DNA of 32,945 bases from Prevotella sp. (GTDB lineage Bacteria > Bacteroidota > Bacteroidia > Bacteroidales > Bacteroidaceae): the NCBI GenBank assembly GCA_024684515.1, contig JAIKWS010000097.1:1-32945 (forward strand), read 5' to 3'. Position numbers and translations under genes: made by a program. The stretch's first letter is position 1. Each line of letters begins with the position of its first letter. Below are positions 17,817-24,560 of the stretch, piece after piece. The notes beneath the pieces are model-generated. The model was given only the letters and a program-made list of their open reading frames with translations, did no database searches and had not been told where the DNA came from.

Positions 17817-17824
17817 TACCTTTG
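17817..17824 (+). promoter_or_regulatory. -7 element of the glycogen-synthase-like gene
   Basis: TACCTTTG lies 24 bases before the ATG at 17849 in AT-rich DNA. No clear TTTG is found 19-20 bases upstream, so only the -7 half is supported. Confidence 0.5.
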
Positions 17825-17848
17825 CATGGTAATTAAACCAATTTTACG

Positions 17849-18646
17849 ATGGCTAAAAAGAAAATCCTATTCATCAACCAGGAGATTTCACCATATGTTG
17901 AAGACAACAAATTGTCCGTCATGGGTCGTGAGCTCCCCCGTGTCATGCAGGAACTAGGACATGAGATCCGTACATTCATGCCCAAGTGGGGAACCATCAA
18001 CGAGCGCAGAGGCCAACTACACGAAGTTCAGCGTCTTTCCGGCATGAACCTCATCATCGACGAGACTGACCATCCGCTCATCATCAAAGTGGCTTCCATC
18101 CAGTCATCGCACGTTGCAGTATATTTTATCGACAACGATGATTACTTTTCCAAGCGCAAGATGATTACTGACGAGAGTGGAGAGGACTATCCCGACAATG
18201 GCGAGCGGGCCATCTTCTTCGCACGCGGCGTCCTGGAGACAGTGAAGAAGCTTCGATGGGTTCCCGACGTCATTCATTGTCAGGGATGGATGAGTGCTGT
18301 GGTGCCGCTCTATGTCAAGACTGCCTATGCTGACGAGCCATCATACGCCAACTGCAAGGTGGTCACTTCGCTTTTCACCAACAACCTGCAGAAAGACCTA
18401 GGTACGAAATTCAAGCGATGCCTGGCCTTCCGAGAGGCCAAGTCTGAACTGCTAGAAGACTACAACGACAATTTCGACTTCCTGGAACTGGGGAAAATGG
18501 CCATCGACTATAGCGACGGTGTCATACAGGCCGACAGCGAGGTCAACAGCAAGCTGCTCGATCATGTGCAGAAGAAAGGCATTCCCATCTTGCCCTATTC
18601 AGAGGACTTCGCAGCTGGCTACGAAGAATTCTACGACAATATTTAG
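17849..18646 (+). CDS. Short glycogen/starch synthase-like protein (N-terminal GT5 domain only)
   Basis: The 265 residues align in plan with the N-terminal Rossmann domain of GlgA: MAKKKILFINQEISPYV at the start, LPRVMQELGHEIRTFMPKWG, PDVIHCQGWMSAVVPLYVK and a final segment AIDYSDGVIQADSEVNSKL. The usual ADP-glucose-binding K-x-GGL after the first strand is replaced by DNKLSVMGRELP. The whole C-terminal GT1 domain (about 200 residues) is absent and the gene ends in a clean stop. From memory, short proteins of this kind beside panC and a DUF4270 gene are common in Bacteroidales, which argues against recent truncation. Catalytic activity is doubtful. Confidence 0.8.
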   Translation: MAKKKILFINQEISPYVEDNKLSVMGRELPRVMQELGHEIRTFMPKWGTINERRGQLHEVQRLSGMNLIIDETDHPLIIKVASIQSSHVAVYFIDNDDYFSKRKMITDESGEDYPDNGERAIFFARGVLETVKKLRWVPDVIHCQGWMSAVVPLYVKTAYADEPSYANCKVVTSLFTNNLQKDLGTKFKRCLAFREAKSELLEDYNDNFDFLELGKMAIDYSDGVIQADSEVNSKLLDHVQKKGIPILPYSEDFAAGYEEFYDNI

Positions 18647-18663
18647 TTTAACAGACAGACATC

Positions 18664-20166
18664 ATGTCATTCTACATGAACCACTTAAAGCTCAATATAA
18701 TGGCTGCCGCAGCTTGTGCACTGGTAGCCATTTCTTCTTGCGACAACGAAGACCTTAACATTGGCCAGACACTGACCAACAAGAGCGACAAGCTCGCAGC
18801 CAGTACTACCAGCTACGAAGTGACAACACGCACCATCGTAGCCGACTCAGTACTCGCTCTAGCTGCAGACTGCTATCTAGGACGAGTACGCGACCCCGAG
18901 ACCGGCACTGACGTCACCAGTGAATTCACTACGCAGTTACACCTCCTCGAGACTACCTATATCTTCCCGGAAGACGAGGTGATAAGCCGCTACGACAACA
19001 GAGCTGCTGCCGACTCCTGCGAGATCATACTTTATCTCGATGCCCCCTCGCGACAGGACGACAGCCTACAGGCCATGAAGATGAACATTGCCGAACTCGC
19101 CATGCCCATGAGCGAGGGCAAGCGCTACTATTCCAACTTCAGCCCCGTGAAGGCCGGCATGTTGCGACGTAATGGACTCAGCCAGGACAAGATGTTCAGC
19201 TATGCCAACCTGGGCGAGCTGGACTATGTGAGAACAGACGATAGCTATCAAAACTGTATCCGCATCCCATTGAACAAACCCTATACCGCCACAGACGGCA
19301 CGTTATACAACAACTACGGCACCTATATCATGCGCCAGTATTACGACCACCATGATTATTTTGCCAACTCATACATCTTCACGCACCAACTATGCCCTGG
19401 ATTCCTCTTCCAGATCACTGACGGACTAGGATTCCACTCGAAGGTGACCAACATCGGCCTGCGCACATTCTACACCGTACAGGGCGACTCAAGCATCTTC
19501 AATGCACGCCTCATCCTGGCCGGTACGAAAGAGGTGCTGCAAACCACCCATATCACCAACGACCATCAGACACTGAACAAGCTGGCACAGGAGACGCAAC
19601 ACACCTACCTGAAGACCCCCGCAGGGCTCTTCACCGAGGTCACCATCCCTGTCACCCAGATCAAACAGGACCACGAAGGCGACTCACTGCTAGCCGCAAA
19701 GATCACCTTCCAGCGCCTCAACAGCCAGAGTACCGACAGCCGCATCCTGGCCGTGCCGACAGTACTACTCATGGTGCAGAAGGACAGCCTGAAGAGCTTT
19801 TTTGAGAACAGCCGCGTGCCTGACAATATCACCTCGTACTACACGGCATACAACAACCCGATACCCACATCTTCCAATACGTCCACAAGTAACAATACCT
19901 ATACCTTCAACAACATCTCGTCGCTCATCACCACACTCTGGCGCACGAGACAACAGGGACTGATTGATGATCCGCAGTGGGAAGCCCATCATCCCGACTG
20001 GAACAAGATGGTGCTCGTACCCATCACCTACACCACATCAACCTCTACTTCCACCTTGGCTAGTGTACATCACGATATGTCGCTCAGCAGTACCCGCCTG
20101 GTTGGAGGGCCTGATAACCCCAACGAGCCCATCCGTATTAATGTTGTATACGCCAAGTTCCAGTAA
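18664..20166 (+). CDS. DUF4270 family lipoprotein
   Basis: A 500-residue secreted lipoprotein with a short N-region, a hydrophobic stretch IMAAAACALVA and lipobox AISSC (Cys26), followed by DNEDLNIGQTL as in DUF4270 proteins. The rest is rich in beta-type segments, for example YLGRVRDPETGTDVTSEFTTQL, a family hallmark, and a serine/threonine-rich stretch near residues 400-415. ATG at 18664 or 18676 could be used. It follows the glycogen-synthase-like gene by 17 bases. Function is unknown; the lipoprotein signal implies an envelope or surface location. Confidence 0.8.
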   Translation: MSFYMNHLKLNIMAAAACALVAISSCDNEDLNIGQTLTNKSDKLAASTTSYEVTTRTIVADSVLALAADCYLGRVRDPETGTDVTSEFTTQLHLLETTYIFPEDEVISRYDNRAAADSCEIILYLDAPSRQDDSLQAMKMNIAELAMPMSEGKRYYSNFSPVKAGMLRRNGLSQDKMFSYANLGELDYVRTDDSYQNCIRIPLNKPYTATDGTLYNNYGTYIMRQYYDHHDYFANSYIFTHQLCPGFLFQITDGLGFHSKVTNIGLRTFYTVQGDSSIFNARLILAGTKEVLQTTHITNDHQTLNKLAQETQHTYLKTPAGLFTEVTIPVTQIKQDHEGDSLLAAKITFQRLNSQSTDSRILAVPTVLLMVQKDSLKSFFENSRVPDNITSYYTAYNNPIPTSSNTSTSNNTYTFNNISSLITTLWRTRQQGLIDDPQWEAHHPDWNKMVLVPITYTTSTSTSTLASVHHDMSLSSTRLVGGPDNPNEPIRINVVYAKFQ

Positions 20167-20202
20167 TACTTGGCTATACGTAGAATCCATCTTACAACAT
20201 CA

Positions 20203-20331
20203 ATGGCCGACGGATATCTTGAACAACATCAGCAGGAGTATGAAAAACGTCGCGAAGACTATCTTCGGCACAAGCGTCATCTGCCTCCGCTCAAGCGACG
20301 TCCCCAGCAGCCTGATGATGAGTCGTTATAG
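20203..20331 (+). CDS. Small basic/acidic 42-residue protein
   Basis: ATG at 20203 opens 42 codons ending in TAG at 20329-20331, 36 bases after the DUF4270 stop. The peptide begins MADGYLEQHQQEYEKRRED and ends PPLKRRPQQPDDESL. It is highly charged, has no hydrophobic segment and looks helical at the N-terminus. Short Bacteroidales proteins starting MAD-YLE occur, sometimes mislabelled dehydrogenase; this recollection was not checked. Position and composition favour a real gene at the end of the operon. Confidence 0.6.
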   Translation: MADGYLEQHQQEYEKRREDYLRHKRHLPPLKRRPQQPDDESL

Positions 20332-20534
20332 CACTGTGCCATCCTTCTGCGACAGGAATCACATTCATGGGTAGGCAATTCTCATCCTATTTGAAAGAGG
20401 ATAAAGCGGAACAGCAACACATTTCTTTTAAACTTTCTTCCACTCCAAAAACAGCCTCTCTACAAGCTCGACAGCCGAAGGGAGAGACAATTTTTCATGA
20501 ATTGAATTTGGTCAACCACAAGGGTCGATGGTAT
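20332..20534. other. Non-coding spacer left of the inverted repeat
   Basis: I see no gene with support here. An open frame from 20367 runs across this spacer and the repeat arm, but its composition is irregular and it has no recognisable domain. Confidence 0.4.
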
Positions 20535-20668
20535 CGGGCCTCTTCTTTATTCTTCGTTGAGCGAAGCGTACTAAAGAAACGATTAGCGAAAAATCCGAAA
20601 ACCGAATTACCCGAAAAGGCCATGCGAGTGTGTTCATTGGCCGATACTGGTCGCGGGTTGTTCTCAGC

Positions 20669-20712
20669 CGGCTCGCTCCAAGTGAGATTACGGCTCGCTC
20701 CAAGTGAGATTA
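20669..20712. repeat. 22-bp tandem duplication inside arm A
   Basis: Units 20669-20690 and 20691-20712 are identical and begin CGGCTCGCTCCAAGTGAG. The matching part of arm B has no such sequence, so this is an insertion-duplication after the arms diverged. Confidence 0.9.
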
Positions 20713-20869
20713 CGGCTGGCATTTTGCCGTTTGCCGTTCTGTACGTTGCTGCTGTTGCGTCCCACCTTATACACTTAGCCTTACCCTCGCTACATACCCA
20801 CCCCTTTGGCATCTAATGCGTGGCCCCCTCGTTGCGGGACCCTACCCTGCCCCTCCTCTCTTTATGGGG

Positions 20870-20912
20870 AACTTTTGGAGCAGCGAGAGCAGAGCCAAAC
20901 TAGTTTGAGCTA
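20870..20912. repeat. Dispersed 43-bp repeat, copy 1
   Basis: Matches 32759-32801 with one difference (G at 20885, A in copy 2). It contains the 12-bp palindrome CAAACTAGTTTG and sits in the spacer of the large inverted repeat. Confidence 0.9.
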
Positions 20913-21232
20913 GTCGGTTTGCCCAGCATGGGCGCATTCTAACGGACAGAACAATGGCAAAATGCCAACCGGTTGAGAACATACTACGGCCAGTATCATC
21001 CAAGGTACATAACACGCATGGCTTTTTCGGGCTTTTCGGCATTTTTTCGGATTTCCCCGCGACGTTCAATGTACAGGAAAAAATTAATCGGGCTTTACGG
21101 TTTTTCGGATTTATTCGGTAATCGTTTCATTAGTACTCTTCGCTCGTCGAAGAAACTAAGAAGAAGCCCGTTGCGGAAAAACACCACTAAATCATATCAG
21201 CTAATTCGCTGATGAAATAAAAACGCCATTGG

Positions 21233-21670
21233 CTACCCTAGAGAATCCAGCACCTCCTGTGGCACCTCTTCAAAATCATCCACTTCTACTGGTTCTACGT
21301 CCGTCTCCTCTATGACATCCCTGACAGGCTCGCTGTCTTGCCCTGTTGCTTGCCGGGCTTCTACCTCTGGTTCACTGACAGGCGGCTGGATATGCGATGC
21401 TGTATCGTCTTCAACCTCCTCGGGCAATGGTGCATCCACAACCACAGGATCCAGTGGAGGGAGCTCATCAAGCGGCTGCGGAGTTCCTTCAATGGGCACT
21501 GATGGCTCGGACTTCAAGGAATCCTCAAAAAACATATCCGTACCTTTCTGGTTGGCAGCCAGTTGCTGTTTTGCATTATCGGCAATATAAAATCCGGTAA
21601 GAATGCCAATCAAGGCAATAATCACTCCAACAACTATGGGAGAATAAGAGAACTGTTGCTTATCTGACAT
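21233..21670 (-). CDS. Single-pass membrane protein with acidic proline-rich tail
   Basis: A 145-residue protein with one membrane helix near the N-terminus (about 12-30, VVGVIIALIGILTGFYIAD), followed by about 110 residues rich in Pro, Glu, Asp and Val with no cysteine or globular pattern. Its ATG (21668-21670) lies inside the last codons of the lysozyme-like gene, with an 11-base overlap in another frame, so the two are probably translated together. The tail is expected in the periplasm or as a spacer. I do not recognise a family. Confidence 0.65.
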   Translation of the reverse strand: MSDKQQFSYSPIVVGVIIALIGILTGFYIADNAKQQLAANQKGTDMFFEDSLKSEPSVPIEGTPQPLDELPPLDPVVVDAPLPEEVEDDTASHIQPPVSEPEVEARQATGQDSEPVRDVIEETDVEPVEVDDFEEVPQEVLDSLG

Positions 21671-22436
21671 AAATAATCTCGTCTAGAGTATGACCTTTCA
21701 TCAGTCGGCTTTTGTCCACTTCGCCTTTCACACCCGCCAACCGACCCTTGCAAGTGTACTGCCAGATGACGTAGTCGCGACCATCTGCCAGCTCTGGTTT
21801 CTCATCGCTATACATGGCTATCATGAGCGGATAGCCATCCAGTTTGCCCTGCAGATGCTGGTTATAGAAGTTGCGGTAGGTATAAACCAAAGGCTTCTGA
21901 TGGTAGGTTTCCTCCATCAGCAGTAGCATCTTCTGCAACGAGTCACAAAACTGCTCGCTAGGCATTCCTGCAGTAGTCTCCACATCAAGCATCGGTATGA
22001 GATCCTGCTCACAAGGGATGCACTGCACGCGGAAATTATGCATCTGCTGTCGCAGGCATACCTTAGGACGGAAGAAGTGATAGGAGCCCACCTTCAGCTT
22101 GCGCTCACGGATCATTTCCAGGTTGCGTAGATAGCGCGGGTCCTGATTGTCACTGCCCTCTGTGCATTTCAGATAGACGTACGACATATTGGTATCGTCG
22201 AGCACGGCATTCCAGAACACCTCGTTCTGATAGTGGCTCACGTCAATGCCGTGAACGTGGTTACAGGTATCCTCACAAGTACAAAAAGGATCGGCATCGT
22301 GGATGGTCAGCTTGACGGGTTTCTTTACCACGCGGACAGTACGTACGCTTTTACGACGCTTCTTCTTACGGGAGGCAGCATCACAGACACTACCCACAAA
22401 TAGGCATAAAACAAGAAATATGATGAGCTTTTTCAT
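21660..22436 (-). CDS. Glycoside hydrolase family 25 lysozyme-like protein
   Basis: A 258-residue exported protein: signal peptide (KKLIIFLVLCLFVGSV, cleavage near residues 19-20), a very basic linker (residues about 23-43, KKKRRKSVRTVRVVKK) and a GH25 muramidase domain from about 62. Family features are HGIDVSHYQNEVFWNAV, VYLKCTEGSDNQDPRY, VGSYHFFRP and PMLDVETT, which carry the acidic residues of the active site. GH25 enzymes cleave the MurNAc-GlcNAc bond of peptidoglycan. Three cysteines in CTCEDTC (residues about 53-59) may form disulfides. The downstream membrane-protein gene overlaps its end. Confidence 0.88.
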   Translation of the reverse strand: MKKLIIFLVLCLFVGSVCDAASRKKKRRKSVRTVRVVKKPVKLTIHDADPFCTCEDTCNHVHGIDVSHYQNEVFWNAVLDDTNMSYVYLKCTEGSDNQDPRYLRNLEMIRERKLKVGSYHFFRPKVCLRQQMHNFRVQCIPCEQDLIPMLDVETTAGMPSEQFCDSLQKMLLLMEETYHQKPLVYTYRNFYNQHLQGKLDGYPLMIAMYSDEKPELADGRDYVIWQYTCKGRLAGVKGEVDKSRLMKGHTLDEIIYVR

Positions 22437-22585
22437 TCAATCAATCTAAATTTGATGGCAAAATTACAAAAAAAAACGCGGAAACGCGCAATTTATTCTG
22501 CACTTTTCACATCCATTATGTTAATCAATAAAAAAACACAGCGAAACTGTCTGAATATACAAAACGACAGCTCGAAAAAACCCAA
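22437..22585. other. Divergent intergenic region, left part
   Basis: AT-rich DNA between the lysozyme-like gene and the C11 peptidase gene. On the - strand TAATTTTG (22459-22466) lies 22 bases before the lysozyme ATG and fits a -7 element; a matching -33 element is not clear. A small CGCG-GAAA-CGCG hairpin sits at 22477-22488. Confidence 0.45.
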
Positions 22586-22697
22586 ATTATTTGGTTTTCT
22601 ACTCACTTATTCGTACCTTTGACCTTTAGTCTTAGGTACTCCCGTTCGAGAAAATCCAAATATTATTTGGTTTTCTACTCACTTATTCGTACCTTTG
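22586..22697 (+). promoter_or_regulatory. Tandemly duplicated Bacteroidetes promoter
   Basis: A 36-base sequence is repeated exactly at 22586-22621 and 22662-22697 (offset 76). Each copy has TTTG (22590-22593; 22666-22669), a 20-base spacer and TACCTTTG (22614-22621; 22690-22697). The similarity extends upstream imperfectly to about 22572 and 22646. The second copy ends 20 bases before the ATG at 22718. Confidence 0.8.
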
Positions 22698-22717
22698 CAG
22701 CAAAATTTTGAACAGAC

Positions 22718-23896
22718 ATGAGAGTTATCATCTTTCAACTAATAGCTGCAGCACTATTGTTGACAGCCTGCCATAAAGACAAGAACGACCCCCAACAGCC
22801 CGATACGCAAAGTGTGCTGGTATACATAGCTGGCGACAACAACCTGCAGAGTTTCATCATGAGCGACGTCAAGCAGATGATGGAAGGAAGCAAGCAGGTA
22901 GCAAGCGATTGCAACTTGCTGCTATTCGTCGACCAAAGGGGCAAGCTGCCCTACTTCCTGAAAGTAGAGAAGGGAGACACCATCAGGATTGAAACTCTGA
23001 AAGAGAGCGTGAAGACCTCGGAAGCAGAGACTCTGACAATGGCGATGAAATGGATGACGGAGCACTACAGTGCCAAGAACTACGGACTGGTGCTCTGGGG
23101 ACATGCTGACGGCTGGCTGGTGTGGAAACCCAGCAAGAGCCGGCCACGACACGCCTACGGTCAGGACACCACCGACGGGGAGTCGTGGATGAACATCAGC
23201 GATATGGCACAGGCACTCGCTCCCCTGCCCCACCTCCGCTTCATCTTTGCCGACTGCTGCTGTTTCCAAAGCATAGAATCAGCCTACGAGCTACGTAACA
23301 CTGCCGACTATATCATCGGCTCTGCAGCAGAGATCCCTGGCGAGGGAGCACCCTATCAGACCATCATCCCACTGCTGTTCAACCAGCAGGACAATTTCTA
23401 CCAATTGGTGGCCCAGGCCTACAATGCACAGCTCTCGGAAGGCTATCCGGAACCTATGGCGGCAATAAAGACCAGCGAGATGGATAACCTGGCACAGGCC
23501 ACACACACAGCCCTGAAACAATGCGCAGTGAACCTGCAGACCGACGGCTATCCCAACGTAGAGGAACTGATATACTACTTCGACCAGTCGCTATTCGACA
23601 TGAACGACTTCATGCTACGCTTTGCTTCGGACAATGTCTATACAGAATGGAGACGGACGTTTGAGAAAGCTGTACCCTGCAGGCTGATGACGACAGTATG
23701 GATGGCCAACCATGTCCCCTACCTGGATTTTGACAGTACCACATTCCGAGACTTCGAGATCACGGAAGAACGCTATGGCGGGGTCAGCATGTACGTACCA
23801 CAGGACAAAAGCAGTACTTTCTACCAACAGCAGAACGAGAGGATCAAGGAAATGCAGTGGTATCAAGCCGCAGGACTAGCAGAACTGGGATGGTAG
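22718..23896 (+). CDS. Clostripain-family (C11) cysteine peptidase, lipoprotein
   Basis: A 392-residue protein with a lipoprotein signal (lipobox LLTAC, Cys18) and a C11 peptidase domain. YIAGDNNLQSFIMSDVKQMM starts the caspase-like fold. The catalytic histidine is His129 in VLWGHADGW. The nucleophile lies in FADCCCFQSIE, probably Cys181 by the usual D-x-C spacing, with Cys180 and Cys182 next to it. C11 enzymes cut after Arg or Lys, often after self-processing. An exported, membrane-anchored form is typical of Bacteroidales. Both flanking genes are on the - strand, so it is transcribed alone from the duplicated promoter. Confidence 0.87.
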   Translation: MRVIIFQLIAAALLLTACHKDKNDPQQPDTQSVLVYIAGDNNLQSFIMSDVKQMMEGSKQVASDCNLLLFVDQRGKLPYFLKVEKGDTIRIETLKESVKTSEAETLTMAMKWMTEHYSAKNYGLVLWGHADGWLVWKPSKSRPRHAYGQDTTDGESWMNISDMAQALAPLPHLRFIFADCCCFQSIESAYELRNTADYIIGSAAEIPGEGAPYQTIIPLLFNQQDNFYQLVAQAYNAQLSEGYPEPMAAIKTSEMDNLAQATHTALKQCAVNLQTDGYPNVEELIYYFDQSLFDMNDFMLRFASDNVYTEWRRTFEKAVPCRLMTTVWMANHVPYLDFDSTTFRDFEITEERYGGVSMYVPQDKSSTFYQQQNERIKEMQWYQAAGLAELGW

Positions 23897-23983
23897 TCAG
23901 GGATACAACGCAACGAGATAAGGACGGAGAGGGAGCAAGACGACTCCCGATGATGAAGAAAAGACAAAAGAGGACAACTATGC

Positions 23984-24547
23984 CTAGAAAGCATAGGTGA
24001 GAACATAATCGTCAGAAACCTCGAAGTGAACCTCTACAATCTTCTCGCGTCGGATATTCTCCATGCGCAGAATGTCATTCGCAACACCCCGTTCGCGCAT
24101 GTCGTAGAAATACAGATTATCTTCTGAAAAGAGCTTATAGATTGTCTCCTTTGCCGACCAGAGGAGCAGTTTCTGCATGGTCGTTTCCACCTGTTCATCG
24201 GGACGGATAAAGCGGCTGGCAATACGTTCCACACGATCTGAACGATACTCGATGTCAACGCCCACCTCTGACGTCTCGGACAACAGCAAGACAGCATATC
24301 CCTTGGTGTGACTGATGGAAATATGCAGCTGCGAAAGAGCGGAACTGGGATTGGAAAGCGACTGCAGGAAAGGCTTACCACTGGGAGCATGTCCAATAGT
24401 GAGTGTCTCGTCACCCGTCATCGCCAGTAGCAAACGGTTCACGGCATAGTGTTCACGCTCTCTTGGAGCACCCGCAGGATGCTCGTCTATGCGCCACAGC
24501 CCCAGTCGGGCATGGGCAGAAAGCTGACGTATCTCAAGTAGTGACAA
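23984..24547 (-). CDS. 4'-phosphopantetheinyl transferase superfamily protein
   Basis: A 187-residue protein of the Sfp/AcpT type that moves phosphopantetheine from CoA to a carrier-protein serine. Visible motifs are GKPFL (about 58-62), LHISISHTKGYAVLL, the metal-binding VGVDIEY (about 95-101) and WSAKETIYKLF (about 130-140). Length is normal for the short single-fold class. It follows gldE by 13 bases. No carrier-protein or synthase gene is near, so its partner is unknown; general fatty-acid ACP is possible. Confidence 0.9.
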   Translation of the reverse strand: MSLLEIRQLSAHARLGLWRIDEHPAGAPREREHYAVNRLLLAMTGDETLTIGHAPSGKPFLQSLSNPSSALSQLHISISHTKGYAVLLLSETSEVGVDIEYRSDRVERIASRFIRPDEQVETTMQKLLLWSAKETIYKLFSEDNLYFYDMRERGVANDILRMENIRREKIVEVHFEVSDDYVLTYAF

Positions 24548-24560
24548 TGGGCAAAAGGGA

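Larger units (their letters stand above)
20535..21170. repeat. Large imperfect inverted repeat
   Basis: Arm A (20535-20747) and the reverse complement of arm B (20941-21170) align along their length. They share the hairpin CTTCG-N5-CGAAG (20552-20566; 21138-21152), GAAACGATTA, AATCCGAAAA, CCATGCG, GATACTGG, TTCTCA-CCGG, GGCATTTTGCC and GTTCTGT. Arm B has about 70 extra bases near 21030-21105, and arm A has a 22-bp tandem duplication. The 193-bp spacer holds a 43-bp repeat that recurs at 32759. No transposase or target-site duplication is seen. Confidence 0.85.

Noticed and set aside
20495..20812. 105-residue gene on the - strand in arm A
   Set aside because: Not listed as a gene because the frame is supported only by its similarity to arm B; kept as a finding about possible coding constraint.
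20367..20816. 149-residue coding region on the + strand
   Set aside because: It crosses the inverted-repeat arm in the frame opposite to the shared peptide reading and includes the 22-bp duplication; no domain or plausible composition.
20535..21170. Insertion sequence with terminal inverted repeats
   Set aside because: The spacer between the arms is only 193 bp, holds no transposase frame, and no target-site duplication is visible.
23978..23996. Terminator hairpin between the convergent C11 peptidase and transferase genes
   Set aside because: The stem is only six pairs, overlaps the transferase coding end and has no T run.
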